64,000 bases of DNA from Halostella limicola. Lineage in GTDB: Archaea > Halobacteriota > Halobacteria > Halobacteriales > Natronoarchaeaceae. Below, piece by piece: positions 1 to 8,866 of the stretch. Location of the stretch: NCBI RefSeq assembly GCF_003675875.1, contig NZ_RCDI01000004.1, positions 1 to 64,000 on the forward strand. The letters are read 5' to 3'. Position 1 is the first letter of the stretch, and every line of letters starts with the position of its first letter. The notes under the pieces are model-generated. The model saw nothing but the letters and a program-made list of their open reading frames with translations, did no database searches and was not told the origin of the DNA. The position numbers were made by a program, and so were the translations under genes.

Positions 1-300
1 GCCGGTGTTGCACGCCGTCGTCACGTTGTTGTTCAGGTTCGCGACGAACGTCACCTCCTCGCCGACCTCCTCCGCGCGGCGGCGGTCCGCGGCCTGCAAC
101 ACCGCCTCCTTGCGCTCGTGGTCGATGCCGGGCGACTCGGTCCCCGTCGCGAGGAGTTCGACGCCGTCGGCGACGGAGAGGCGCTCGCCGTCGCGGGCCT
201 TCGCCAGCGCGTTCTCGAACGACTGGTCGGTGTCGGGGAGGTGGACGTACTCCGTCCGACCGGACGGTCCCGTGACCGCCGACCGAAATGCGTTGGACAT
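1..300 (-). CDS. Radical SAM protein, CofH-like (5' part only)
   Basis: Only the first 100 codons lie in the window; the gene runs off the left edge. The ATG at 300 is about 28 nt downstream of a TATA-like box (325-334), which fits a leaderless transcript. The protein has an N-terminal helical segment and then the stretch NLNNNVTTACNTG, which looks like the lead-in to a CxxxCxxC radical SAM cluster; the rest of the cluster is outside the window. In haloarchaea this pattern resembles CofH, which works with CofG to make the deazaflavin precursor Fo of coenzyme F420 from tyrosine and a ribityl pyrimidine. cofC, an F420:NADPH oxidoreductase and two LLM flavin/F420 enzymes elsewhere in the window fit that reading. 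Another Fo-synthase-type radical SAM paralogue is possible. Confidence 0.55.
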   Translation of the reverse strand, partial: MSNAFRSAVTGPSGRTEYVHLPDTDQSFENALAKARDGERLSVADGVELLATGTESPGIDHERKEAVLQAADRRRAEEVGEEVTFVANLNNNVTTACNTG

Positions 301-324
301 GCGACGGAGATGCGCACGCTCCAC

Positions 325-334
325 GATAAACCTG
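325..334 (-). promoter_or_regulatory. TATA-like box of the CofH-like gene
   Basis: AGGTTTATCG read on the minus strand, centred about 28 nt before the ATG at 300, the usual haloarchaeal spacing for a leaderless start. Confidence 0.5.
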
Positions 335-351
335 ACCTCCGGCGGAGCGCC

Positions 352-387
352 ACACATTTGCCACGCCGAGATTGCGACGAAATGTGT
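352..387. promoter_or_regulatory. Inverted repeat ACACATTT/AAATGTGT around a TTTGCCA motif
   Basis: An 8-bp perfect inverted repeat (352-359 and 380-387) encloses the TTTGCCA motif (357-363) and an ATTGCG half-site in the cofH-like/thrC divergent region. The 12-mer ACACATTTGCCA recurs exactly (reverse complement) at 31739-31750 before the purine permease gene. It may be an operator serving either gene. Confidence 0.4.
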
Positions 388-460
388 CACGTGTTCACAC
401 CGTTTACGGGGCGAAAACGGCCCTCGCCCGGCGGTGAGCCCGTTCCCGCGCGCGGCGGCA

Positions 461-474
461 TATGGTTTTTAGTA
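461..474 (+). promoter_or_regulatory. TATA-like box of thrC
   Basis: The T-rich element TATGGTTTTTAGTA is centred about 28 nt before the ATG at 497, consistent with a leaderless mRNA. Confidence 0.5.
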
Positions 475-496
475 CCGGCCACGCCTGTTGGTCCGT

Positions 497-1756
497 ATGG
501 CGATGGAGCACGTCACCACGTTAGAGTGTACTATTTGCGAGAAGGAGTACGATCCGGACCAGATAATCTACACCTGTCCCGAGCACGAGGGGGTCAAGGG
601 CATCCTCGAGGTCAAGTACGACTACGACGTCATCCACGACGAGTTCGACGCCGATCTCGACGGGAACATCCGGAGCCAGTGGAAGTACGAGGCGTTCCTG
701 CCGGTCGACGACGACGCGGACGTCGTCACCCTCAACGAGGGCGGGACGGACCTGTTCGACGCGCCGAACCTGAGCGAGGAACTCGGCGTCGAGACGCTCG
801 TCAAGGACGACGGCCGCAACCCGACGGGTTGTTTCAAGGACCGCGCCAGTTCCATCGCGGTGACGAAGGCGCGTCACGCCGGCCGCGACATCATCACGTG
901 CGCGTCCACGGGGAACGCCGCCGCCTCGCTCTCCGGGTACGCCGCGCGGGGCGGCCTCGACTGCCGCATCTTCGTCCCGGGCGACGCGCCCGCCGGGAAG
1001 CTCGCCCAGCCGCTCGTGTACGGCGCCGACGTGCTGGCGGTCAACGGGTCCTACGACGAGGCGTACGACCTGAGCGTCGAAGTCACCGACGAGTACGGCT
1101 GGTACAACCGCAACGCGGCGATCAACCCCTTCCAGGTGGAGGGGAAGCGGACCGTCGGCCACGAGCTCGCCGAGCAGTCGAAGGTCCGCGGCGAGGTGCC
1201 CGACTGGGTCGTCTTCTCGATGGGCGATGGCTGCACCATCGCGGGGGCGTGGAAGGGCTTCAAGGAGTTCTACGACCTCGGCTACGTCGACGACTACCCG
1301 AAGATGCTCGGCGTGCAGGCCGAGGGCGCGTCGGCGATCCACGACGCGTTCCAGGGCCACGAGGACATCGACGACATCGCGGAGACCCTCGCGGACAGCA
1401 TCGCCGTCGGCCGCCCGCGCAACACGATCAAGGCCTGCCGCGCACCGCAGCAGAGCGGCGGCGACACCCTGCTAGTCTCCGACGAGGAGATCCTCGAGGG
1501 CGAGAAGCTCCTGGGGAGCACGGAGGGCATCTACTCCGAGCCCGCGGGCGCGACGCCGGTCGCCGGCGTGAAGAAGGCGCTCGAGCGGGGCATCATCGAG
1601 GAGGACGAGACCGTGGTCGTCGTCTCCACCGGCTTCGGGCTGAAAGACACCGAGAGCGCGAAGAAAGCGACCGGCGATGTCAACCGGATCGACCCCGAAA
1701 TCTCCGAGGTCGAGGCGCTGTTCGGCGGGGCAGAGGCCCCGGCGGCCGACGACTGA
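497..1756 (+). CDS. thrC: Threonine synthase
   Basis: A PLP enzyme of 419 aa that would convert O-phosphohomoserine to threonine in the cytoplasm. The N-terminus has the Cys pattern (LECTICEKEYD...YTCPEHEG) seen in archaeal threonine synthases. The motif GRNPTGCFKDRAS places the PLP-binding Lys at about residue 114, followed by CASTGNAAAS, the phosphate-binding loop. The C-terminal VVVVSTGFGLKD is also typical. Length is normal. ATG 497 is preferred over TTG 488 because of the TATA spacing; ATG 503 is also possible. The gene is monocistronic, divergent from the CofH-like gene and convergent with the LLM gene. Other fold-type II PLP lyases resemble this family, but the N-terminal Cys motif and FKDR context favour ThrC. 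Confidence 0.88.
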   Translation: MAMEHVTTLECTICEKEYDPDQIIYTCPEHEGVKGILEVKYDYDVIHDEFDADLDGNIRSQWKYEAFLPVDDDADVVTLNEGGTDLFDAPNLSEELGVETLVKDDGRNPTGCFKDRASSIAVTKARHAGRDIITCASTGNAAASLSGYAARGGLDCRIFVPGDAPAGKLAQPLVYGADVLAVNGSYDEAYDLSVEVTDEYGWYNRNAAINPFQVEGKRTVGHELAEQSKVRGEVPDWVVFSMGDGCTIAGAWKGFKEFYDLGYVDDYPKMLGVQAEGASAIHDAFQGHEDIDDIAETLADSIAVGRPRNTIKACRAPQQSGGDTLLVSDEEILEGEKLLGSTEGIYSEPAGATPVAGVKKALERGIIEEDETVVVVSTGFGLKDTESAKKATGDVNRIDPEISEVEALFGGAEAPAADD

Positions 1757-1785
1757 CCGCGGCGCCGACGAGCCGACGGGCGGAC

Positions 1786-1793
1786 TATTTTTC
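1786..1793 (+). terminator. T-run terminator after thrC
   Basis: A T-rich run (CTATTTTTC) 30-35 nt after the thrC stop in a GC-rich setting; T-runs are typical archaeal terminators. Confidence 0.45.
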
Positions 1794-1880
1794 GCGGCGA
1801 CCGAGCGAACGGGCGTCGCTGTTCGGCGTCGGACGCGGAGGGTGAACGTCGTCGGAGAAGTGAAGCCGCGAGCCCGTCGT

Positions 1881-2918
1881 CTACAGGTAGCCGTCGGCGA
1901 ACTCGTCGATCATCAGTTCGCGGTCGTCGCCGAGGGGGTAGAGGATGGGGCACTGGCAGCCGTTCTGCGCGTACTCGCGGACCTTCTCGCGGCACTGCTC
2001 GGGCCGACCGCTAGCCGTCAGCTTGTGGACGACCTCGTCCGGGATGAGGTCCATCCCCTCCTTGATGTCTTCCTTGTCGGCCGGCCACCCGCCGATGGCC
2101 TCGCCCACCTCGTCGATGAGGTCCTGGCTGACGCCGCTTGCCTTCATGATGTGGGGCTGCTGTCCGAGGTACTGCGTGATGAGTTCGCGCGCGTTGTCGA
2201 GGGCCTTCTCCTCGTCGTGGTCCATCGAGCAGACGACCAGCTGCGGGCGGTCGATGTCCTCCAGCGAGCGGCCGCCGCGCTCCGCGCCGGTCTCGAGCGC
2301 GTCGAGCGCCTTCTGATTGTACTCCGGACTGACGAGGTAGTTCAGCAGCGCCCCGTCCGCGAAGTGACCGGTGAGTTCGAGCATCTTGAACCCCGTCCCG
2401 CCGACGTAGACCGGGACCGTTCGCGGCCCGGAGTCGCCGTGGACGACGTCGAGCTCCACGTCGCGCATCTGGACGAACTCGCCGTCGTAGGTGACGTTCT
2501 CCATGTCGAGCAGGTCCTGTGTCACCTCGACGCACTCGCGCATCGCGCGGAGAGCGCCGCTGCGGTCGATCCCGACCTTCTCCGCCAGCGGGTCCCACCA
2601 GGCCCCGATCCCGCACTGGATCCGGTCCGGTCCCGCGAGCTCTTCCAGCGTGCTCATCGTCTGCGCGATGAGCGCCGTGTTGCGCGTCCAGTTGTTGATG
2701 ACGCCCGTCCCGAGCTTGATCTCGTCCGTGACGGCGGCGTACGCGCCGAGCGGCGTGATGCCGTCGCGCGCGAGTCGGGACTCGGCCTGCCAGATCTCGT
2801 CGATGCCCTGTTCCTCCGCGTACTGGACGAGTTCGAGGTTCTCCTGTAGCGAGTGCTTATCCTGCAGGTAGATGCCCACACGGTCGCCTCTGTCGAACAC
2901 CTGTTTGCTATCGCTCAT
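1881..2918 (-). CDS. LLM-class F420/flavin-dependent oxidoreductase
   Basis: 345 aa, luciferase-like TIM barrel. The sequence begins with the family start GDRVGIYLQDKHSLQENLELVQYAEE (short beta strand, then helix), and has IWQAESRLARDGITPLGAYA, LGTGVINNWTRN and CGIGAWWDPLAEKVG, the segments that line the F420/FMN pocket in this family (Mer-type relatives). The ATG at 2918 was chosen because it lies about 40 nt after a strong TATA box (2951-2960) and matches the family N-terminus; upstream in-frame starts would add a tail without homology. The substrate cannot be told. The protein has two CxC-type residues near the C-terminus (GCQCPILYPLG) as an odd feature. It is convergent with thrC. Confidence 0.8.
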   Translation of the reverse strand: MSDSKQVFDRGDRVGIYLQDKHSLQENLELVQYAEEQGIDEIWQAESRLARDGITPLGAYAAVTDEIKLGTGVINNWTRNTALIAQTMSTLEELAGPDRIQCGIGAWWDPLAEKVGIDRSGALRAMRECVEVTQDLLDMENVTYDGEFVQMRDVELDVVHGDSGPRTVPVYVGGTGFKMLELTGHFADGALLNYLVSPEYNQKALDALETGAERGGRSLEDIDRPQLVVCSMDHDEEKALDNARELITQYLGQQPHIMKASGVSQDLIDEVGEAIGGWPADKEDIKEGMDLIPDEVVHKLTASGRPEQCREKVREYAQNGCQCPILYPLGDDRELMIDEFADGYL

Positions 2919-2950
2919 TGGGAATCCGTTCGGAAGTAACGCGACACCCG

Positions 2951-2960
2951 ATAAATAAGT
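2951..2960 (-). promoter_or_regulatory. TATA box of the LLM oxidoreductase gene
   Basis: ACTTATTTAT on the minus strand, the clearest AT-rich box in a GC-rich spacer, about 38 nt before the ATG at 2918. Confidence 0.6.
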
Positions 2961-3078
2961 ATGGGTGGGGAACACATGGCCCACGGCGCGGCGGCCGCGA
3001 GGCCGCTACGGCTCGATTTGCGACGGTTGTGGGCGCGTGTGGCGATGTGGCGGGACGGAGCGAGCCGCGCCGGGACGA

Positions 3079-4719
3079 CTACTCGTCGGCAGACCGGTCG
3101 AGCGACGGTCTGGCGTCGCCGCCCCACTCGTCGGTCGACCGCAGCACGTCGCCGTTGCGCTCGCCGGTCGCCTCGCCGTCCTCGACGGCGACGCGGCCGC
3201 CGACCAGCACGTACTCGAAGCCGTCGGTGAGCTGGAAGGGGTCCTCGTAGGTGGCGTTCGCCGACACGGCGTCGAGGTCGAACGCGACGAGGTCCGCGAC
3301 GTAGCCCTCCTTCACGTAGCCCCGGTCCCGCAGGCCGAGGATGTCGGCCGGGCGGCCGGCCGCCTTGTGCACCATCAGCGAAGGCGACAACACCTCTCGG
3401 TCGCGGACGTACCGTTCGAGGATGCGGCCGAACGCCCCGATGGCGCGCGGGTGGGGCTTCCCGCCGAAGATGCCGTCCGTGCAGAAGGTCCCGCGCTCGT
3501 CCGCGAGGTAGCGCTCGATGTCCCCCTCGTCCATCACGAAGTCGGCCATCGTCACGTCGAGGTCCTCGGCTATCAGCAGGTCGCACATCGCGTCGACCGG
3601 GTCGGCCCCCCGCCGTTCGGCTATCTCCTCGATCGTCTCGCCCTGACAGTCGCCGCTCGCGGTCCGGGTGATCAGGATGTTGTCCCACGTCCCGGCCGCC
3701 CGGGCGAGGTTCTCCCAGTCGCCGGGGGCAGCGATGTCCTCGGCGATCCGCTCGCGGTCCGCCTCGCTGCGGAGGCGGTCGACGATGTCGTCGGCCTCGC
3801 CCTGACGCGCCCACGGCGGCAGCAGCGCGGTCAGCATCGTCGATCCGGCGGTGTACGGGTACTGGTCGAAGCTCACGCGCTGGCCGCGGGCCTCCGCCTC
3901 GTCGAACAGTTCGACGACCTCTTCGGACTTCCCCCAGTTCTGCTTGCCGCCGACCTTCAGGTGGGAGACGTGGGCGTGACAGCCGCCGCGGTGACAGAGG
4001 TCGAGGTAGCGCTCGATCGACTCGACGACGCGGTCCGTCTCGTTCCAGACGTGGGAGATCATAAACGAGTCCCGCTCGGCGAGCGTCTCCGCGAGGGCCT
4101 CCAGCTCCGGCTCCCGGCCGTAGGAGCTCGGCGGGTAGATCATCCCCTTCGACAGCCCGAACGCGCCCCCGTCGATGGCCGCTTCGAGTCGCTCCCGCAG
4201 GTCGGCGACCTCGTCGTCGGAGAGCTCGCGGTCCTCGAAACCGGCGACGTGCGACCGGAGGTTCCCGTGGGGCGCGTAGTGGACGGCGTTGACCGCCGGG
4301 GCCGCCTCGTCGAGCGCGTCGAGGTACTCGGCGACGGTGTTCCACGGCCATTCCCGGCCGAGCGTGCCGTCGAGCGACTGGATGCGCTTCGCCCACTCCG
4401 ACTGCAGGTCCTCCGGTACCGGGGCGACGCTGACGCCGTCCTGTCCCAGCACCTCCGTCGTGATCCCCTGGGTGAGCTTCTCCTCCGCGACGGGGTGCTC
4501 GAACAGCCGCAGGTCGGAGTGCGCGTGCATGTCGACGAACCCCGGCGCGAGGTACGACCCGCCGAGGTCGACCTCGCGGTCCGCGCCGGCGGGGTCGTCG
4601 CCGACGCGCTGGATCCGACCGTCGTCGACGAGCACGTGGGCGGTGAACGCCGCCCCGCCGCTCCCGTCGAGAACGCGGGCGTTCCTGAACTCGATAGAGT
4701 CCGTGCTAACTGAGGGCAT
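3079..4719 (-). CDS. N-acyl-D-amino-acid deacylase (D-aminoacylase) family
   Basis: 546 aa, metal-dependent amidohydrolase of the D-aminoacylase family, which hydrolyses N-acyl-D-amino acids or related N-acyl/ureido compounds in the cytoplasm. An N-terminal composite beta domain (residues 8-55) precedes the metal motif APGFVDMHAHSDLRL (His65, His67, Asp69). Further family blocks are GITTEVLGQDGVSVAP, GAFGLSKGMIYPPSSYG, CHAHVSHLKVGGKQNWGK and the C-terminal GRPADILGLRDRGYVKEGYVADLVAFD. Length is usual for the family. It is divergent from the carbamoylase-type hydrolase at 4848 with a 128-nt shared upstream region, so the two may act together on ureides or N-acyl amino acids. Dihydropyrimidinase is excluded by the motif set. 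Confidence 0.82.
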   Translation of the reverse strand: MPSVSTDSIEFRNARVLDGSGGAAFTAHVLVDDGRIQRVGDDPAGADREVDLGGSYLAPGFVDMHAHSDLRLFEHPVAEEKLTQGITTEVLGQDGVSVAPVPEDLQSEWAKRIQSLDGTLGREWPWNTVAEYLDALDEAAPAVNAVHYAPHGNLRSHVAGFEDRELSDDEVADLRERLEAAIDGGAFGLSKGMIYPPSSYGREPELEALAETLAERDSFMISHVWNETDRVVESIERYLDLCHRGGCHAHVSHLKVGGKQNWGKSEEVVELFDEAEARGQRVSFDQYPYTAGSTMLTALLPPWARQGEADDIVDRLRSEADRERIAEDIAAPGDWENLARAAGTWDNILITRTASGDCQGETIEEIAERRGADPVDAMCDLLIAEDLDVTMADFVMDEGDIERYLADERGTFCTDGIFGGKPHPRAIGAFGRILERYVRDREVLSPSLMVHKAAGRPADILGLRDRGYVKEGYVADLVAFDLDAVSANATYEDPFQLTDGFEYVLVGGRVAVEDGEATGERNGDVLRSTDEWGGDARPSLDRSADE

Positions 4720-4847
4720 GTATCGTGACTCGTGGATCGGAGGTTTTGTTCTTTCGGTCGGTTGCGCGGCGTGTGGCCCGTGTGTCGGATCGTTTCCCAG
4801 GACACCCAGCCGGAATGTTGAAGTTCGGCCCCGCGGTGGATCGTCGC

Positions 4848-6080
4848 ATGGTGGACGTTACTGTCGACGAGCAGCGATTTCGCCGCCGGTTCGACGACTT
4901 CAGCGAGATCGGCGCGACCGAGCGCGACGGCGTGAACCGCCCCTCCCTCTCCGACGAGAACAGGGAGGCGAGAGACACCCTCGTCGAGTGGTTCCGGGAG
5001 GCCGGGCTGGAAGTCAGCATCGACGAGATGGGGAACATCTTCGGGCGGCGCGAGGGGGCGGACCCCGACGCGGACCCGGTGATGTTCGGCTCCCACATCG
5101 ACAGCCAGTACAACGGCGGCCGCTACGACGGCGTGATCGGCGTCCTCGGCGGGCTGGAGGTCGTCGAGGCGCTGAACGACGCGGACGTGACCACCGACCG
5201 CCCGCTCGAAGTGGTCGCGTGGAGCAACGAGGAGGGGGTGCGGTTCCAGCCGGACATGCTCGGCAGCGGCGTGTTCTGCGACCAGTTCGACCTCGACTAC
5301 GCGTACGAGCGCGAGGACAAGGACGGGAAGACGTTCGGCGAGGAGCTGGAGCGGATCGGCTACAAGGGAGACGAGCCCTGCGAGCCCCGCGACCTCCACT
5401 GTTACTTCGAGATGCACGTCGAGCAGGGGCCGTTCCTCGAACAGGAGGACACCCCGGTCGCGGCGGTCGAGGGCGTGTTCGGCTTCTCGTGGATGAACGT
5501 CACCTTCGAGGGGCAGGCGAACCACGCCGGGCCGACGCCAATGAACATGCGCCGCGACGCGTTCGTCGCGACGGCGGACGTGACCGAGAGCGTCCGGCGG
5601 ATCACGGCGACCGAAGGGACGGACCTCGTCGGCACCGTCGGCAGCGTCGACGTGTGGCCGAACGCGATCAACGTGATCCCCGAGCGAGTCGAGTTCACCG
5701 TCGACTTCCGCTCGTACGACGACGACACCGTCGACGCCGCCGTCGAGCAGATACAGCGGGAGATAGCCCACGCCGCCGAGCGCGAGGGGCTGGAGTACGA
5801 GTTCGAGGAGATCATGCGCGTCGACGCCGACCCGTTCGACGAGGGCTGCATCGAGACGGTCGTCGAGGCCGCCGAGACGGTCGGCTGCGAGTACACGCGC
5901 CTCGTCAGCGGCGCCGGCCACGACGCGAACTACCTCAACAAGATCGCGCCGACGAGCATGATCTTCGTGCCGAGCGTCGACGGGATCAGCCACCGCGAGA
6001 GCGAGTACACCGAGTGGGAGGACATCGTCACCGGCACCGAGGTGCTCCTCGAAGCGGTCCGGAAGCGCGCGGCCGAGTGA
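4848..6080 (+). CDS. Zn-dependent N-carbamoyl-L-amino-acid / allantoate amidohydrolase
   Basis: 410 aa, M20-type hydrolase of the hydantoinase/carbamoylase group (HyuC, AllC, ureidoglycolate hydrolase, beta-ureidopropionase). Metal motifs: GSHIDSQYNGGRYDG (His83, Asp94), SNEEG (Glu128/Glu129), MHVEQGPFLE and a late GAGHDANYL His. The lid/dimer domain holds NHAGPTPMNMRRDA. Start ATG 4848 gives the family N-terminus; longer starts upstream add no conserved sequence. Which ureide it cleaves is unknown. Its position upstream of two Mo hydroxylases and purine permeases makes allantoate/ureidoglycine breakdown or N-carbamoyl amino acid hydrolysis plausible. The E. coli SDMH island also carries a metal hydrolase of this type (ygeY), which supports the association. 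Confidence 0.82.
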   Translation: MVDVTVDEQRFRRRFDDFSEIGATERDGVNRPSLSDENREARDTLVEWFREAGLEVSIDEMGNIFGRREGADPDADPVMFGSHIDSQYNGGRYDGVIGVLGGLEVVEALNDADVTTDRPLEVVAWSNEEGVRFQPDMLGSGVFCDQFDLDYAYEREDKDGKTFGEELERIGYKGDEPCEPRDLHCYFEMHVEQGPFLEQEDTPVAAVEGVFGFSWMNVTFEGQANHAGPTPMNMRRDAFVATADVTESVRRITATEGTDLVGTVGSVDVWPNAINVIPERVEFTVDFRSYDDDTVDAAVEQIQREIAHAAEREGLEYEFEEIMRVDADPFDEGCIETVVEAAETVGCEYTRLVSGAGHDANYLNKIAPTSMIFVPSVDGISHRESEYTEWEDIVTGTEVLLEAVRKRAAE

Positions 6081-6139
6081 CGGGCGGGCCGTCGGCGACG
6101 GGCGCTTTGCTGTCTCTCTTCTGTCGGTCGTATGGTCGC

Positions 6140-6172
6140 GGTGAAGTTCGCGGCGGGACGCGAACCTTCACC
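6140..6172. terminator. Long hairpin between convergent genes
   Basis: Inverted repeat GGTGAAGTTCGCG (6140-6152) and CGCGAACCTTCACC (6159-6172) with a 6-nt loop, lying between the carbamoylase gene and phnE, which converge. It could act as a bidirectional terminator. Confidence 0.55.
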
Positions 6173-6190
6173 CCGTTACGCCGCCCGCCG

Positions 6191-7081
6191 TCAGGTGAGC
6201 CGCTGGCGGAGCCGACTGGCCAGCGCGTCGCCGAGGGCGACCAGCGCGAAGACGGCCGCGATCGCCGTCACGAGTTTGGGGTACTGGAGCCGCTGGATCG
6301 TGATAACGAGGTAGTAGCCGATGCCGCCCGCGCCGACGAAGCCGAGGATCGTCGCCGAGCGAATGGTGCACTCCCAGCGGTACAGCGTGTAGGAGGCGAC
6401 CGTCGCGGTCACCTGCGGGACCATCCCGTGACAGACCGCCTGGAACCGGGTCGCGCCGCTCGCGGCCACGGCCTCCGTCGTCCGCGGGTCGGTGTCCTCC
6501 AGGAAGTCCGCGTAGAGCTTTCCGAGGACGCCAGCGTTGTGGACGCCGAGCGCGAGCGCGCCGGCGAAGGGGCCGAGGCCGACCGCGGTGACGAAGAGGA
6601 AGCCCCAGACCAGCCCCGGCACCGAGCGCAGGAAGCTGAGGAGGAACCGGCTCCCGCCGGCGACCGCGCGGCCGACGGCCCGGCGGGTGCCGGAGGCGTC
6701 GGCGTACAGCGGCCCGCGGTGAGTGACCGGCGCCGCGCTCAGAAGCGCCAGCGGGACGGCCAGCACGACGGCGAGCGCGGTCGCGACGACGCTGATCCCC
6801 AGCGTCTCGACGACCGCCCAGAGCAGGCCGTCCCTGGCGGACCGGCCGAGGAGGTAGTCGCGGCTGACGTCGGGCGGGATCCCCTCGGCGACGAACGCCG
6901 CCATCTGCTCGCGCGCCCCCGGCGAGACCAGCGCGGCCGCGTCCACATCGACGACCCACGCCGAGAGCAGGACGAGGAGGGAGCCGCCTAGGAGCCAGCC
7001 GAGCCGCCGCTTCGAGAGGACGCCCGCGCCGGCGTCGCGCTCGAACGCCGGTGCCGGCCGGTTCGGCGCCCCGTCAGACAT
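6191..7081 (-). CDS. phnE: Phosphonate-type ABC transporter permease
   Basis: 296 aa inner-membrane permease. A membrane segment near residue 40 is followed by the BPD-type transmembrane domain: [62 protein letters not shown] (the EAA-like cytoplasmic loop), and a C-terminal [12 protein letters not shown]. It pairs with the ATPase and binding protein directly upstream: the start overlaps the end of phnC by 8 bp, so translation is probably coupled. The PhnE family imports phosphonates or phosphite; no C-P lyase genes are visible here, so the ligand could differ. The ATG at 7081 matches the family start better than the longer alternative. Confidence 0.85.
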   Translation of the reverse strand: MSDGAPNRPAPAFERDAGAGVLSKRRLGWLLGGSLLVLLSAWVVDVDAAALVSPGAREQMAAFVAEGIPPDVSRDYLLGRSARDGLLWAVVETLGISVVATALAVVLAVPLALLSAAPVTHRGPLYADASGTRRAVGRAVAGGSRFLLSFLRSVPGLVWGFLFVTAVGLGPFAGALALGVHNAGVLGKLYADFLEDTDPRTTEAVAASGATRFQAVCHGMVPQVTATVASYTLYRWECTIRSATILGFVGAGGIGYYLVITIQRLQYPKLVTAIAAVFALVALGDALASRLRQRLT

Positions 7082-7883
7082 GCCACTCTGGCTCCTTCGC
7101 GGGGTAGTCGGTCGTCGCCGCGAGTGCTGGCTCACGGTCCGGTCGGGCGTCCCGGTCCGGAGTAGACGCCCCCGCCGCGAACAGGTCAGCGAGCAGGTCG
7201 TCGGTCACCTGAGCGGCCGGTTCGTCGAACAGCACGCGGCCGTCGGCCAGTCCCACCACGCGGTCGTAGCGCTCCAGCGCCAGGTCGACGTCGTGCAACA
7301 CCGTCAGGAGCATGCGGTCGCCGGCGACCGCGTCCAGCACGTCGAGGACGTTCGACCGCGACGCGGGGTCGAGGTTCGCCGTCGGCTCGTCGGCCAGCAC
7401 CGCCGGCGCGTCCTGCGCTGCCGCGCGGGCGAGAGCGACCCGCTGGCGCTCGCCGGCGCTGAGCCGGTCCGCCCGCACGTCGGCCTTCCCGCGAAGGCCC
7501 ACGGCCTCCAGCAGTTCGAGGGCCGGACCGGGGTCGCTCGGCACCAGCGGTTCGAGCAGGCCGCGCCACCACGGCAGATCGCCGACCCGCCCGCTGAGGA
7601 CGTTCGACAGCGCGGTCCGCCGGTCGACGAGCGTGTCGCCGCCGTAGGCGAGCGCGACCTCGGCGCTGGTCGCGGGCTCGCCGTCGAAGGTGACCCGGCC
7701 GGCGTCAGGACGGACCGAGCCGTTGGCGATCCGGAGCAGAGTGGTCTTGCCCGCGCCCGATGGCCCGACGAGCGCGACGCGCTCGCCGCCCTCGATCCGG
7801 AGGGAGACGTCCCGCACCGCTGGCTCCCCGTCGAAGGCCTTGCTAACGCCGTCGAACCGGAGTTCGTGCTCGGCGTCGGTCAT
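7074..7883 (-). CDS. phnC: Phosphonate-type ABC transporter ATP-binding protein
   Basis: 269 aa ATPase. Walker A is GPSGAGKTT (about residues 40-48), the ABC signature is [14 protein letters not shown], and Walker B with the switch is [14 protein letters not shown], followed by the H-loop VLHDVD. The subfamily segments [18 protein letters not shown] and [15 protein letters not shown] are PhnC-like. It starts with an ATGA overlap with phnD (stop and start share 7880-7883) and its end overlaps phnE, so phnD-phnC-phnE is one operon. It energises uptake of the ligand bound by the PhnD lipoprotein. Confidence 0.87.
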   Translation of the reverse strand: MTDAEHELRFDGVSKAFDGEPAVRDVSLRIEGGERVALVGPSGAGKTTLLRIANGSVRPDAGRVTFDGEPATSAEVALAYGGDTLVDRRTALSNVLSGRVGDLPWWRGLLEPLVPSDPGPALELLEAVGLRGKADVRADRLSAGERQRVALARAAAQDAPAVLADEPTANLDPASRSNVLDVLDAVAGDRMLLTVLHDVDLALERYDRVVGLADGRVLFDEPAAQVTDDLLADLFAAGASTPDRDARPDREPALAATTDYPAKEPEWHV

Positions 7884-8785
7884 CGCCCTTCCCCCCCGTC
7901 CTCGTCGAGCAGCCCGGCCATCTCGACGCCCTCGTTCAGCGACGCGAAGTCGTCGTGACTCGCGGGGACGTACTCGTCGACGTTCTGCTCGTCGAGGATC
8001 GCCGTCCGGTCGCGGTCGTCGAGTTCCGTGAACGCCTCGCGGATGCGCCGAGTCCGCTCCGCGTCGACGGAGGGGGCGACGGCCCACGGGTAGTCGGGAA
8101 AGCCCGGCGTGCGCCACAGTTCGACGACCTCGTTGCCGACGTCGCCCCGCTCGACGAGCGCGTCGTAGATGCGGGCGTTCAGCGCGCCCACGTCGCCGCT
8201 GCCGTTGCCGATCGCCTTCGCCGTGGCGTCGTGCGCGCCGACGTGCGTGGTCGAGCCGAAGTCCTCGGGCGCGGTGTCGTACTCCGTCCGGAGGTAGTAG
8301 GTCGGCATCACCGTCCCGCTCGTGCTGATCGGGTCACCGAAGACGAGGTCGTAGTCGCCGGGCGCGGCCGCCGCGTCCGACAGGCTCGACAGGTCCGTCG
8401 AGGCGTGGGCGACGAACGCCGACCGCCACTCCGTCGACCCATTTCGAGCGCCGACGGCGACGGGTTCCGCGCCGGCGCGGTGGTGGGCGAGGACGTAGGA
8501 GACGCCGCCGAAGTAGGCGAGGTCCACCTGCTCCGCGGCCATCGATCGGACCATCCCGGCGTAGTCCGCCGACGTGCTGAGGTCGACGGTCGCGTCGAGG
8601 CGGGACTCCAGATAGTCCGCGAGCCCGGTGTTCTGGCTTATCGCGGTGTCGGGGTCGACGTCGGGGACGACGCCCATCCGTATCGTGGGAGTGCTCGACC
8701 GGCCGAGGCAGCCGCCAGTCAGGAGCGTCCCGCCGACGGCGGCGAGGTAGGACCGGCGGCTAGTCGGGTAGCGCGTCCGCGCCAT
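7880..8785 (-). CDS. phnD: Phosphate/phosphonate ABC transporter substrate-binding lipoprotein
   Basis: 301 aa. The N-terminus has a twin-arginine signal ([11 protein letters not shown]) and a lipobox ending in LTGGC, so it is probably exported by Tat and lipid-anchored outside the cell, as is common in haloarchaea. The mature part is a PhnD-type bilobal binding protein: [36 protein letters not shown] (the conserved P-loop that binds the phosphonate/phosphite group), and [16 protein letters not shown]. First gene of phnD-phnC-phnE. Ligand unknown; phosphonate, phosphite or phosphate-ester transporters share this fold. Confidence 0.87.
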   Translation of the reverse strand: MARTRYPTSRRSYLAAVGGTLLTGGCLGRSSTPTIRMGVVPDVDPDTAISQNTGLADYLESRLDATVDLSTSADYAGMVRSMAAEQVDLAYFGGVSYVLAHHRAGAEPVAVGARNGSTEWRSAFVAHASTDLSSLSDAAAAPGDYDLVFGDPISTSGTVMPTYYLRTEYDTAPEDFGSTTHVGAHDATAKAIGNGSGDVGALNARIYDALVERGDVGNEVVELWRTPGFPDYPWAVAPSVDAERTRRIREAFTELDDRDRTAILDEQNVDEYVPASHDDFASLNEGVEMAGLLDEDGGEGR

Positions 8786-8866
8786 ACGCCCACATACGAC
8801 GGCCCCGAAATAACGGTTCGGGTCGACACAAGGCGGGGACGGCGACCGGCCGAGAAGGAGAGGCGC

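Noticed and set aside
118-1845. Long plus-strand Arg-rich open frame over thrC
   Set aside because: Shadow frame of a GC-rich gene: extremely Arg/Gly/Pro-rich, while threonine synthase in the other frame has clear motifs.
7074-8785. C-P lyase or phosphite oxidation operon
   Set aside because: Only the transporter genes phnD, phnC and phnE are present; no phnG-M, phnX or ptxD nearby.
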